Origin: Deltaproteobacteria bacterium
GTDB lineage: Bacteria > Desulfobacterota > DSM-4660 > Desulfatiglandales > HGW-15
Direction: 5' to 3'
DNA: 14,008 nucleotides
Assembly (NCBI GenBank): GCA_021737245.1
Contig: JAIPEI010000049.1
Coordinates: 1 to 14,008, forward strand
Shown here: one piece after another, positions 1 through 7,455 of the stretch
Position numbering within the stretch: position 1 is the first letter of the stretch
Layout: every line of letters starts with the position of its first letter
Made by a program: the position numbers and the translations under genes
Notes under the pieces: generated by a model
The model's database searches: none
Told to the model about the DNA's origin: nothing
What the model saw: the letters and a program-made list of their open reading frames with translations, nothing else

Positions 1-1223
1 ATCGGGAGATCCGGGAGATGGAGGAGCGGCGGGACCTGGCCCGGCTCCAGATGGAGGAGATCCAGTCCGCCCGGATCGAGCCTGGAGAGGACGGTCGGCT
101 CGAGGAGGAACGGACCCGGCTCCGGCATGCCGAGGAGCTCCGGAGCGCCGTGGGGGGCGCCTACCAGGGAATCTACGAGCGGGACGGGGCCGTGATCTCC
201 GAGGTGGCACGGTTCGAGCAGGAGCTGGAGCGGGCCGCCCGGCTGGACCGGCGAATCGAACCGGCACGGCAGGCACTTCAGTCCGTGCGGGCCGAGCTGG
301 AAGAGGCCGCGCTCCAGCTCCGGGACCTGCGGAACCGCCTTCCCATGGACCCGAACCGCCTCGAGGAGGTGGAGGATCGGGTCCAGCTCCTGAACCGCCT
401 CAAGCGCAAGTACGGCCCGACCCTGGAGGAGGTCCTTCGTAACGGCGAGCGGCTGGCGCGCCAGATGGACGATCTGGAGGAGAAGCGGCGGGAGCGAAAA
501 CGGCTTCAGGCGGAGGCGGGCGCTGCCGCGGAGGAGCTGCTCTCACGGGCCTTCGCCCTGTCGGAGCGGCGGCGGGAGGCGGCCGGGCGGTTGAGCGAGG
601 CCGTGGAGCGGGGGCTCTCGCTCCTGGCCATGGAGGGGACGCGCTTCGAGGTGCGGTTCGAAGAAGAGGGGGACGCCTCCGGGCCGGAGCCGCAGGAGGC
701 CCTCGAACGGCTGGGGCCGGAAGGCATCGACAGGGTCGAGTTCCTCCTGTCTCCCAACGTGGGGGAGGCGATCCGCCCGCTGGCGCGGATCGCGTCAGGC
801 GGGGAGCTCTCCCGCATCATGCTTGCGGTAAAGACCATCCTGGCGGGGAACGCGTCCGTGGAGACCGTGGTGTTCGACGAGGTGGACTCGGGCATCGGCG
901 GAGGGACCGCCGAGACGGTGGGGGAGAAGCTCCGGCTCCTGGCCCGGTATCACCAGATCCTCTGTATCACCCACCTCCCGCAGATCGCCAGCAAGGGGGC
1001 GGTGCACTTCCAGGTCAGCAAGGACGTCAAGGATCAGCGCACCGAGGCGTCCATCGCCGAGCTGGACTCGGAGGACCGCGTCCGGGAGATCGCCCGCCTC
1101 CTCGGCGGAAAGCAGATCTCACCGAAGGCGCTGGCCCATGCCCGGGAGATGCTGGGGCAGGCGCCGCCCCGACTCACTGCTTCTCCCGGATCACCTGGCC
1201 GGCCCGGAAGCTCTCCCCGCTGA
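1..1223 (+). CDS. recN: DNA repair protein RecN, C-terminal part (5' end outside window)
   Basis: RecN is an SMC-like ATPase that acts on DNA double-strand breaks and promotes recombinational repair in the cytoplasm. The frame is open from base 3, so the gene enters from the left; about 406 residues are present of a family length near 550-570, and the Walker A half is missing. Counting from the Met at base 18, residues 1-200 are charged coiled coil containing the family-typical DPNRLEEVEDR stretch. The ABC signature SGGELSR is at 260-266, Walker B with VVFDEVDSGIGGG at 284-296, and the switch histidine in CITHLPQIA at 316-324. The usual RecN end is near ALAHAREMLG; about 20 further Pro/Ser/Gly-rich residues follow and overlap the convergent lipoprotein gene by 50 bp. 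The identification is secure from the motifs. Confidence 0.97.
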   Translation, partial: REIREMEERRDLARLQMEEIQSARIEPGEDGRLEEERTRLRHAEELRSAVGGAYQGIYERDGAVISEVARFEQELERAARLDRRIEPARQALQSVRAELEEAALQLRDLRNRLPMDPNRLEEVEDRVQLLNRLKRKYGPTLEEVLRNGERLARQMDDLEEKRRERKRLQAEAGAAAEELLSRAFALSERRREAAGRLSEAVERGLSLLAMEGTRFEVRFEEEGDASGPEPQEALERLGPEGIDRVEFLLSPNVGEAIRPLARIASGGELSRIMLAVKTILAGNASVETVVFDEVDSGIGGGTAETVGEKLRLLARYHQILCITHLPQIASKGAVHFQVSKDVKDQRTEASIAELDSEDRVREIARLLGGKQISPKALAHAREMLGQAPPRLTASPGSPGRPGSSPR

Positions 1224-2148
1224 CGGGCACGGCGGACGAGTAGCGGTCCATCACCTTGACGGTGCGGATCTCGCCCACCTTCGGGCCCAGCAGGTAGAGC
1301 GACCGGCCGCTGACCGAGCGGATGGACTCGCCCCGGCCGTACACCTCGAACACGCTTCCTTCGCTCAGGCCCACGTCCCTGCCAGCGTTGATCATGATCC
1401 TCTCGGGCGCGGCCGAGAGCACCCGGCCCGCCCACGCCTTGTCTTCCAGGCTCTCGGCGATGGTCTCGGCCTGGTCCTCGAGGATGTCCGCGAACGCCTT
1501 CTGGATCGCCTTCTCCGGCACGGCCTGGATGAGCTCCGCCTCGCTGCGCGGCTCCCCCTCCTTGACGAACAGGGCGTCCTCGTCCATTTTCTCCTCCGGG
1601 ACCGCCAACCGCCTGGCTTCGATGTGGGTCAGGAAGAGGGTGCCGTTCGTGATGTCCAGGGCGTTCACCACCATGGAGACCTCCACCTCCAGCTTTTTCT
1701 GCGAGAAGGGCCACACCGGGATCTTGTTCACGGGCCAGACCCCGGCACCGTGGTCGATCAGCTCGTAGCGGTTCAGAACGCAGGTGACCAGGACGTTCAT
1801 GCCCATCTCTTCGGCCTTCTGGGCCATGTCCGGATCAATGACGATCCCGAACTTCGGCGACCGGACCTGGATCCCGCCGGGCAGGGGATCTTCGTTCCGG
1901 TAGACCACCAGGCTCCGGTTCCGCTCCAGCAGGGTGGCGAGCCGTCCGGTCATCTCCTCCACGGTCTCCTCGGCCAGGCCCTGCTGGTCCAGGATCGGGA
2001 GGATCAGGACGCGCTTCTTCAACTCGGTCCCTTCCCCGCCGGGGGTCACCTTCCGGACCAGGTTCCTGGCCGTGCCGCAGCCTGTCGCCGCCAGCACCAG
2101 GGCGGCCAGCAGGAGCGGCACGAGCCTGTGCATGCACCGGTTTTGCAT
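1174..2148 (-). CDS. Predicted envelope lipoprotein with FlgT/CsgG-like features
   Basis: The function is unknown. The N-terminus is a lipoprotein signal peptide: Arg-containing start, hydrophobic LVPLLLAALVLAATG, then Cys24 as the likely lipidated residue (AATGC; Ala at -3 is less usual than Leu). I chose the ATG at 2148 over the one at 2154 because AAGGA lies 8 nt before it but only 2 nt before the other. The mature part begins with KKRVLILPILDQQG, which resembles the first strand of periplasmic TolB/CsgG/LpoB-like domains. The last ~85 residues (AGRVLSAAPERIMINAGRDV, then GSVFEVYGRG and GEIRTVKVMD) look like the C-terminal domain of FlgT-type flagellar or outer-membrane proteins. These are pattern impressions without a search. 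The product has 324 residues. The gene is last in the minus-strand row after the acylphosphatase gene, about 150 bp away, and its 3' end overlaps recN. An envelope location is likely; the role is open. Confidence 0.85.
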   Translation of the reverse strand: MQNRCMHRLVPLLLAALVLAATGCGTARNLVRKVTPGGEGTELKKRVLILPILDQQGLAEETVEEMTGRLATLLERNRSLVVYRNEDPLPGGIQVRSPKFGIVIDPDMAQKAEEMGMNVLVTCVLNRYELIDHGAGVWPVNKIPVWPFSQKKLEVEVSMVVNALDITNGTLFLTHIEARRLAVPEEKMDEDALFVKEGEPRSEAELIQAVPEKAIQKAFADILEDQAETIAESLEDKAWAGRVLSAAPERIMINAGRDVGLSEGSVFEVYGRGESIRSVSGRSLYLLGPKVGEIRTVKVMDRYSSAVPVSGESFRAGQVIREKQ

Positions 2149-2158
2149 GGGCATATTC
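2149..2158 (-). promoter_or_regulatory. Ribosome binding site deciding the lipoprotein start
   Basis: Read on the minus strand, AAGGA is followed by AT and then ATGCCCATG. The spacing is 8 nt to the second ATG (base 2148) and only 2 nt to the first (base 2154), which favours the shorter product. Confidence 0.6.
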
Positions 2159-2297
2159 CTTTTTCGATTGCAATGTCATTCGACTCAGAGCTGTTCCAAG
2201 TCTTATTGATCCTTCGGCCGGCCGCTGTACCTCCCTGCGAATACTGAGGTTCTGTTCAGCTGCTGCGACCGGAAGCGCAGGACGGATCATGGACGTT

Positions 2298-2576
2298 TCA
2301 AAACGTCACGTCAAAGGAGTCGAACTCGCCGGTCCAGGTCTCCCGGTCCTCCCGGACCCGGTCCACCCGCGCAGCGGACGGGCCGCGGCGGCACCAGTCC
2401 GCGAACTGCCGGACCCGGTCCTCGGGTCCTTCGGCCACCGCCTCCACACTGCCGCTGCGCAGGTTGCGCACCCAGCCGGTCACCCCCAGAGACTGGGCCT
2501 GCCGGCGGGTGGAGTCCCGGAAAAACACGCCCTGGACGCGTCCTTCGATGATCAGATGCAGTCGGATGTTGTCCAT
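2298..2576 (-). CDS. acyP: Acylphosphatase
   Basis: This small cytoplasmic enzyme hydrolyses carboxyl-phosphate bonds of acylphosphates such as acetyl phosphate, carbamoyl phosphate and 1,3-bisphosphoglycerate. The 92-residue product is of normal family length. It shows the signature GRVQGVFFR at residues 12-20, with Arg20 as the phosphate-binding catalytic residue, and GWVRN at 34-38, with Asn38 as the second catalytic residue; GSVEAVAEGPED follows as in the family. The ATG at 2576 was preferred to an upstream in-frame start at 2618 because GAGG lies 7 nt before it and the family fold begins right there (MDNIRLHLIIEG). It lies 66 bp downstream of ligA on the same strand, so co-transcription is likely. 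Bases between it and the lipoprotein gene (2149-2297) hold no evident gene or terminator. Confidence 0.95.
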   Translation of the reverse strand: MDNIRLHLIIEGRVQGVFFRDSTRRQAQSLGVTGWVRNLRSGSVEAVAEGPEDRVRQFADWCRRGPSAARVDRVREDRETWTGEFDSFDVTF

Positions 2577-2642
2577 GGTTCCGCCTCGATCCGGTTTCCG
2601 GCCCGGGTTCGGTGGCATCCCGATATCCGGGGCTTTCGTTCG

Positions 2643-4673
2643 TCAGCCCGCCGGCTTCACCATCTCCCGGAAATCCTGCTCCGAGAGCACGTCCACGCCC
2701 AGCTCCTGCGCCCTGGCGAGCTTGCTCCCCGGGGACGCGCCCGCCACCACGTAGTCCGTCCGCCGGCTGACCGAGGAGGCGACGCGACCGCCCAGCCTCT
2801 CGATCCGCTCCTGGGCCTCGGTCCTCGTCATGGCCTCGAGCGAGCCGGTGAGCACGAAGGTCCTTCCGGCCAGAGAGGACGGCTCGGGTCCGCCTCCGGG
2901 CTGCTCCTCCAGTACGACGTGCTCGAGGAGCCGGTCCACGTGCCGGCTGCGGGTCTCGTCCGCGAAAAAGGAGACCACACTCTCCGCGATCTGCGGGCCG
3001 ATCTCCGGGACCTCCCGGAGGTCTTCCTCGGTGGCTGACCGGAGCCGGTCCATGCGGCCGAACCGCCCGGCCAGCACCCCGGCCACGTGCTCTCCCACGT
3101 GGCGGATGCCCAAAGCGTAGATGAACCGGTCCAGGGTCGTGCGCTTGCTGCTCTCGATGGCGCGAAGGAGATTACCGGCGGATTTCTCCGCTATCTTATC
3201 CAATTTCAGGAGTTTTTCAAGGTCGAGCACATAGAGGTCCGCGGGCTCGCGGACCAGCCCCCGTTCGATGAGCTGATCCACGATCTTCGCGCCGAGGCCG
3301 TCCACGTCCATGGCGCCCCGGGAGACGAAGTGCCGGATCACGGCCCGCACCTGGGCAGGGCAGTTCTTGTTGGGGCAGCGCACCACCGCCTCTCCGGGCT
3401 TCCGGGCCACGCCCGTTCCGCAGACCGGGCAGTCCGCGGGCATGGAAAAGACCGTTTCCGAGCCGGTTCTCCTGGATTCCACGACCTTGACCACCTCCGG
3501 GATCACGTCGCCGGCCCGCTGCACAACCACGGTGTCCCCCTCCCGGATGTCCTTCTTCTCGATCTCCTCCTCGTTGTGGAGCGTTGCGCGGCGGACCGTG
3601 ACGCCGGCCACCTCCACGGGATCGAGGTGCGCCACCGGCGTGAGGGCCCCGGTGCGGCCCACCTGGACCTCGATCTTCCGGATGCGCGTGGTCTCCTGGG
3701 TCGGCTTGAACTTCCAGGCCAGGGCCCACCGCGGGCTCCGGGAGACCGCGCCCAGCCGCTCCTGGAGCGCGAGTGCGTTCACCTTGATCACCGCTCCGTC
3801 GATCTCGTAGGGGAACTCCCCGCGGCGCTCCTCGAGCTCCCGGCAGTAGGAGATCACCTCGTCGGGGCTGGCGCAGAGACGGATGTGGGGCCGGTTCACC
3901 CGGAACCCCCACGCCTGGACCGCCATCATCATCTCCCGGTGGGTGTCGAACGAGTACCCCTGGAGGGCGCCGACGCCGTAGCAGAACATGCGCAGCCTCC
4001 GCTTGGCCGTCACGCGGTGATCCAGCTGGCGGAGCGACCCTGCGGCCGCGTTCCTCGGGTTGGCAAAGGGCTGGAGCCCCTTGTCGAGCCGATTCCGGTT
4101 CAGCTCCTCGAAGTGGTCCAGCTCCATGTACACCTCCCCGCGGACCTCGATGAGATCCGGGGCGCGGAGCCCCGTGCTCAGCTCGAGCACGGAGACGGGC
4201 AGGTCCAGGAGGGTCTTCAGGTTCTGCGTGATGTTCTCTCCCACGTACCCGTTTCCACGCGTCGACGCCACGGTGAGCCGGCCCGCCTCGTACACGGCCT
4301 CCACGGCCAGGCCGTCGATCTTGGGCTCCACGGCGTACTCCACCGGGGCCTCGTCCTTCAGCAGTCTCCGGATTCGGGCGTCGAACTCGTACATCTCGCC
4401 GTCGGAGAAAGCGTTCTGGAGGCTGAGCATGGGCACGCTGTGCTCAACGGGGCTGAACACGGCCTGCGGCTCCGCCCCCACCCGCTGGGTCGGGGAGTCC
4501 GGGGTGACCAGGTGCGGGTGGGCGCGCTCGAGCTCCCTGAGCCGCAGGAACAGGCGATCGTACTCCGCATCCGGGATCTCGGGATCGTCCAGGACGTAGT
4601 AGCGGTGGTTGTGGCGCTCGATCTCCCTGCGCAGCTCGTTCAGCTCCCTGACGACCTCGTCCGTGGCATCCAT
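2643..4673 (-). CDS. ligA: NAD-dependent DNA ligase
   Basis: This enzyme seals nicks in DNA during replication and repair, using NAD+ to form a ligase-AMP intermediate. The 676-residue product is full length. Domains in order: Ia (1-70, with HNHRYYVLDDPEIPDAEYD, the NMN-binding part); adenylation domain with catalytic Lys118 in KIDG (118-121), RGE at 178-180 and WKFKP at 320-324; OB fold; zinc finger with Cys415, Cys418, Cys433 and Cys438; helix-hairpin-helix region (about 505-580); and C-terminal BRCT domain (about 600-676, LAGRTFVLTGSLE onward). The ATG at 4673 has AGGG about 6 nt upstream. The 157 bp between it and the phosphorylase stop contain no strong terminator, so ligA may be transcribed from further upstream or from its own unrecognised promoter. 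No key residue appears to be missing. Confidence 0.98.
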   Translation of the reverse strand: MDATDEVVRELNELRREIERHNHRYYVLDDPEIPDAEYDRLFLRLRELERAHPHLVTPDSPTQRVGAEPQAVFSPVEHSVPMLSLQNAFSDGEMYEFDARIRRLLKDEAPVEYAVEPKIDGLAVEAVYEAGRLTVASTRGNGYVGENITQNLKTLLDLPVSVLELSTGLRAPDLIEVRGEVYMELDHFEELNRNRLDKGLQPFANPRNAAAGSLRQLDHRVTAKRRLRMFCYGVGALQGYSFDTHREMMMAVQAWGFRVNRPHIRLCASPDEVISYCRELEERRGEFPYEIDGAVIKVNALALQERLGAVSRSPRWALAWKFKPTQETTRIRKIEVQVGRTGALTPVAHLDPVEVAGVTVRRATLHNEEEIEKKDIREGDTVVVQRAGDVIPEVVKVVESRRTGSETVFSMPADCPVCGTGVARKPGEAVVRCPNKNCPAQVRAVIRHFVSRGAMDVDGLGAKIVDQLIERGLVREPADLYVLDLEKLLKLDKIAEKSAGNLLRAIESSKRTTLDRFIYALGIRHVGEHVAGVLAGRFGRMDRLRSATEEDLREVPEIGPQIAESVVSFFADETRSRHVDRLLEHVVLEEQPGGGPEPSSLAGRTFVLTGSLEAMTRTEAQERIERLGGRVASSVSRRTDYVVAGASPGSKLARAQELGVDVLSEQDFREMVKPAG

Positions 4674-4830
4674 GCTTTTCCCTGCAACCCCTCTCTTCGA
4701 TCTGAGCCGTTCAGACGAAACGCATAACCCGTCCCGTGCTTCGGGTCACTTCCGCTACGAAGACAAACCCCCCGCTACCCCACGCGCCCATGCGAATTTT
4801 TACCATGAAGCGTGCGCGAGGACCCGGCGC

Positions 4831-5607
4831 TCACGTTCGGGCATCGTTGCCCTGCGAGGCGGAAACGGCCTCCTCGAGCAGCTCCGCCACCGTCCTCTCC
4901 GCTTCCCGGAGGCGGCCGCTGGAAAAGCCGTGACGCCACCTCAGGTCGAACAGCTCGTCCGACACGGCGAGCAGGGCCGCCAGGCGCACCCCCCGGAAGG
5001 CCGCCACGGCCAGGAGGGCGGACATCTCCATGTCCACGGCCACCAGCCCTGCATCCCGCAAGGCGCACACCTTGTCCAGCGTCTCCCGGTAGGGGGCGTC
5101 CGTGCTCCAGATCCTTCCCGTGCGGGCGGTCTCCCTGCGCCGCCCCAGAATGGAGTCCAGGTCCCGCTGGAGGCCCGCGTCGACCTTCGGCTCTACGCCC
5201 TCCGTGGGGTAGTGCTTCGAGGTCCCCTCGTCCGAGAAAGCGTCCTCCGGCGTCACCAGATCCCCGATGCGGAGATCCGGCTGGAGCGATCCGCACCAGC
5301 CCGTGGCCCAGACGCGGCGGGCCCCCAGGGCGATCATGTTCTCGAGCCCCAGCACGGCCTGCGGGGCCCCCAGGGACGGCCCGGCCAGGGTCAGGCCGGG
5401 GGATGCGCCCTCCCCCGCCTGGAAGACCCGGTCCGGGACCGCCCCGGTCACGGGCACGGGGCGCGCTTCCAGATGCTTCACGAGACGGTCCAGGATGGGG
5501 CCGGTCATGCCCAGGATCAGGTCCGGCGCGACCTGCGGGTCCCGTTTTCCCCGGGCCGGCCGGATCAGGACGTCGTGCGCATCCACGATTCCGGAAGTGT
5601 CGTTCAC
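4831..5607 (-). CDS. Nucleoside phosphorylase/nucleosidase family protein (PNP/UDP type 1)
   Basis: The protein is predicted to cleave the N-glycosidic bond of a purine or pyrimidine nucleoside, by phosphate or by water. The substrate cannot be read from the sequence; uridine phosphorylase-like, MTA/SAH nucleosidase-like and other members share this fold. Numbered from the GTG at 5607 (258 aa), it shows GPSLGAP (76-82), ATGWCGS (101-107), DEGTSKHY (126-133), STDAPYRET (168-176), VDMEMSAL (191-198, the ribose-binding Met-Glu element) and SDELF (216-220). I chose GTG 5607 over GTG 5673 because AGG lies 6 nt before it and the extra 22 residues look unrelated to the family; the longer form (280 aa) remains possible. 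It is first in the minus-strand row, 157 bp before ligA. Its leader may carry an attenuator-like pair of hairpins. Confidence 0.88.
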   Translation of the reverse strand: MNDTSGIVDAHDVLIRPARGKRDPQVAPDLILGMTGPILDRLVKHLEARPVPVTGAVPDRVFQAGEGASPGLTLAGPSLGAPQAVLGLENMIALGARRVWATGWCGSLQPDLRIGDLVTPEDAFSDEGTSKHYPTEGVEPKVDAGLQRDLDSILGRRRETARTGRIWSTDAPYRETLDKVCALRDAGLVAVDMEMSALLAVAAFRGVRLAALLAVSDELFDLRWRHGFSSGRLREAERTVAELLEEAVSASQGNDART

Positions 5608-5748
5608 GTCCCACCTGCGTGTCAAGGAGGTCCGGGCGGGCGAACCGGATCCCGTGTGGCCGTCGCGCACCACGGGCCGGGTTCATGCTGCCGGGCCGCG
5701 AAAAAACAAGGGGTCATCTTAAAGGACCCGGAAAGCCATGGCAACGGG

Positions 5749-5779
5749 AAAAACCGGCCGTGGTCCGGTTGCGCCGGAC
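5749..5779 (-). promoter_or_regulatory. Two overlapping hairpins, attenuator-like, in the phosphorylase leader
   Basis: On the minus strand, the first possible hairpin pairs GTCCGG with CCGGAC around a 5-nt loop (5763-5779). The second pairs AACCGG with CCGGTT around a 7-nt loop (5752-5770) and runs into three more T residues. They share bases 5763-5770 and so exclude each other, the geometry of an antiterminator/terminator pair. The second ends about 145 nt before the phosphorylase start. The T run is short, and no promoter upstream was recognised, so function is only an inference. Confidence 0.35.
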
Positions 5780-5884
5780 TCGGCGTTGAAACCTTTCCCG
5801 CTTTGCCTGAATCCCGGCACCCGCGCCCTGATACCCGCCTAAAAAGGGATGGAATTCGCTCCGGTCTATGGTAACATGGGACAA

Positions 5885-5936
5885 CTTTCCCGTTTCCCCG
5901 GGGGACGGCTCGATTTCAGGGCCGGCCGTGGGAAAG
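5885..5936. repeat. Interrupted inverted repeat upstream of the ffh promoter
   Basis: CTTTCCC (5885-5891) pairs with GGGAAAG (5930-5936), and inside it ACGGC (5905-5909) pairs with GCCGT (5925-5929). The right-hand arms are adjacent, while the left-hand arms are separated by 13 bases containing CCCCGGGGG. It lies 26 bp upstream of the TTGACA box. It could be an operator or a structured stretch of a minus-strand leader; no known motif was recognised. Confidence 0.4.
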
Positions 5937-5962
5937 GGATATTTGTGTCTTCTCAATTTTTC

Positions 5963-5989
5963 TTGACAGAATAGAGACATAATTATAGA
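5963..5989 (+). promoter_or_regulatory. Predicted sigma-70-type promoter of the ffh operon
   Basis: A perfect -35 box TTGACA is at 5963-5968 in an AT-rich patch. The best -10 candidate is TATAGA at 5984-5989, a 15-bp spacing that is shorter than the ideal 17, so the exact -10 is uncertain. It lies about 108 bp upstream of the ffh start and faces the operon. No other convincing promoter was seen in the region. Confidence 0.65.
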
Positions 5990-6026
5990 GCTAATCGTTT
6001 CGAACTTGTACCCTGAGCGGAAAAGT

Positions 6027-6056
6027 CAAGGCGGTTGAATCCCGCTGGCGCCTTTG
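6027..6056 (+). promoter_or_regulatory. Hairpin in the ffh leader
   Basis: AAGGCG (6028-6033) pairs perfectly with CGCCTT (6049-6054) around a 15-nt loop; a smaller alternative GCGG/CCGC pairing lies within it. Only three T residues are present at its 3' side, and two of these are in the stem, so it is not a normal intrinsic terminator. It would lie in the untranslated leader if transcription starts at the TTGACA promoter. Confidence 0.35.
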
Positions 6057-6097
6057 GGGGACGGATCATTTTCGCTACGGTTCAATGAGACCCTGTC

Positions 6098-7417
6098 ATG
6101 TTTGAAAGTTTGACGGAAAAACTCAACCGGACCTTCAAGAACCTCCGCGGCCGCGGGCGGCTGAGCGAGAGCAACATCCAGGACGCCATGAAGGAGGTGC
6201 GGCTGGCCCTGCTCGAGGCGGACGTCAACTACAAGGTCGTGAAGCGCCTGGTGGAGGACATCCGCGCGCGGGCCGTGGGCCAGGAGGTGCTCGACAGCCT
6301 TACGCCCGGCCAGCAGGTCATCAAGATCGTCAACGAGGAGCTGGTCCGGCTGATGGGGGAGACCGGGCACGAGCTCAACCTGACCGGGCGTCCTCCCTTT
6401 GTCATCATGCTGGTGGGGCTCCAGGGTTCGGGCAAGACCACCACGGCCGCCAAGCTGGCCCGGCATCTGCGAAGCAAGGGACGGCACCCCTACCTGGTGC
6501 CTGCGGACGTGTACCGCCCCGCAGCCATCGATCAGCTCCGGACGCTCGGGGCCCGGATCGACGTCCCGGTGCACTCTTCGACGCCGGACCGGAAGCCGGA
6601 GGACCTCTGCAAGGAGGCCATGGGACAGTCCGGGGCCGACACCCTGATCCTGGACACGGCCGGCCGGCTGCACGTGGACACGGCCCTCATGGAGGAGCTG
6701 GTCCGGATCAAGGAGAACGTGCCGCCCACGGAGATCCTGCTCGTGGCGGACGCCATGACCGGCCAGGACGCCGTGGGCGTGGCCCAGAGCTTTGACGAGC
6801 TCCTGGACATCGACGGCGTCATCCTGACCAAGACCGAGGGAGACGCCAGGGGCGGTGCGGCCCTCTCCATCCGGGCGGTGACGGGCAAGCCGGTCAAGTT
6901 TGTAGGGACGGGAGAGAAGCTGGACGCGCTCGAGCCCTTTCACCCGGAACGCATGGCCTCCAGGATCCTGGGCATGGGAGACATGCTCTCCCTGATCGAG
7001 AAGGCCCAGACCGAGTTCGATGAAACAGAGGCCCGCAAGCTCCAGGAGAGGATCCAGAAGCGGGAGTTCGACCTCGAGGACTTCCGCAACCAGCTCGGCC
7101 AGGTCAAGAAGCTCGGCTCCATGGAGCAGATTCTCGGCATGCTGCCGGGGATGGGCCAGCTCAAGCAGCTCAAGAAGATGAAGCCCGACGAGAAGGAGCT
7201 GGTTCGCGTGGAGGCGATCATCAACTCCATGACCCGCGAGGAGCGAAGAAACCACAAGATCATCAACGGGAGCCGGCGCAAGCGGATCGCCCGGGGAAGC
7301 GGCACCAAGGTGCAGGACGTGAACCGGCTTCTGAAGAATTTCGCCCAGACCAAAAAAATGATGGAACGGCTGACCCGCAAGGGGGGAGGCCACGGCATGC
7401 CCGCGCTGTTTCAATAA
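6098..7417 (+). CDS. ffh: Signal recognition particle GTPase Ffh (SRP54)
   Basis: Ffh binds 4.5S/SRP RNA and the signal sequences of nascent chains, and delivers ribosomes to FtsY at the membrane. The 439-residue product is full length. The N domain is at 1-90. The G domain has P-loop GLQGSGKTTT (107-116), VPADVYRPAA (134-143), DTAGR (186-190) and the guanine-specificity element at 244-248, which reads TKTEG where the family normally has TKxDG. GDARGGAA follows normally. The methionine-rich M domain (about 305-429) has GSMEQILGMLPGMG and the RNA-binding SRRKRIARGSG (392-402). The ATG at 6098 fits the family start (MFESLTEKLN); the ribosome binding site is weak (GAG 8-9 nt upstream). It is first in a long operon, 38 bp before rpsP. 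The Glu in the G4 motif is the only oddity. Confidence 0.98.
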   Translation: MFESLTEKLNRTFKNLRGRGRLSESNIQDAMKEVRLALLEADVNYKVVKRLVEDIRARAVGQEVLDSLTPGQQVIKIVNEELVRLMGETGHELNLTGRPPFVIMLVGLQGSGKTTTAAKLARHLRSKGRHPYLVPADVYRPAAIDQLRTLGARIDVPVHSSTPDRKPEDLCKEAMGQSGADTLILDTAGRLHVDTALMEELVRIKENVPPTEILLVADAMTGQDAVGVAQSFDELLDIDGVILTKTEGDARGGAALSIRAVTGKPVKFVGTGEKLDALEPFHPERMASRILGMGDMLSLIEKAQTEFDETEARKLQERIQKREFDLEDFRNQLGQVKKLGSMEQILGMLPGMGQLKQLKKMKPDEKELVRVEAIINSMTREERRNHKIINGSRRKRIARGSGTKVQDVNRLLKNFAQTKKMMERLTRKGGGHGMPALFQ

Positions 7418-7436
7418 ACGCCGCTCGAACGAAAAG

Positions 7437-7442
7437 AGGAGG
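7437..7442 (+). promoter_or_regulatory. Ribosome binding site of rpsP with long spacing
   Basis: AGGAGG is 13 nt before the rpsP ATG, longer than usual. The same 11-mer GAAAAGAGGAG surrounds it (7431-7441) and also the rplS site (10061-10071). Confidence 0.6.
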
Positions 7443-7455
7443 ACGGAAAAAACCC

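Larger units (their letters stand above)
5608..6097. other. Divergent intergenic region between phosphorylase and ffh
   Basis: These 490 bp hold no gene I can support. A minus-strand frame at 5714-5980 (88 codons) resembles no known family and spans the ffh promoter region. The region contains the TTGACA promoter toward ffh, an inverted repeat just upstream of it, a hairpin in the ffh leader, and overlapping hairpins toward the phosphorylase, all listed separately. The stretch near 5940-6000 is clearly more AT-rich than the genes around it. No SRP RNA (ffs) core such as the GGAAGGAAGCAGC-type loop is present. Confidence 0.7.

Noticed and set aside
3087..4727. Long open frame (546 codons) antisense to ligA
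   Set aside because: It is a shadow of the GC-rich ligA reading frame; ligA has all family motifs and the antisense product is low-complexity His/Leu/Arg-rich with no recognisable domain.
5744..5800. Cyclic-di-GMP (GEMM) riboswitch suggested by GGGAAAAACC-like bases
   Set aside because: The two-helix core and the tetraloop receptor consensus could not be assembled.
5714..5980. Minus-strand open frame of 88 codons in the intergenic region
   Set aside because: No recognisable family, no clear ribosome binding site, and it covers the ffh promoter and inverted repeats; more likely a noncoding leader.
6001..6097. Possible SRP RNA gene or riboswitch in the ffh leader
   Set aside because: The conserved SRP RNA tetraloop and symmetric-loop sequences are absent and the single hairpin matches no riboswitch class I know.
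6026..7414. Long open frame (462 codons) antisense to ffh
   Set aside because: The complementary strand encodes complete Ffh; the antisense translation is His/Leu/Val-rich and unlike any family, as expected from GC-skewed codon positions.
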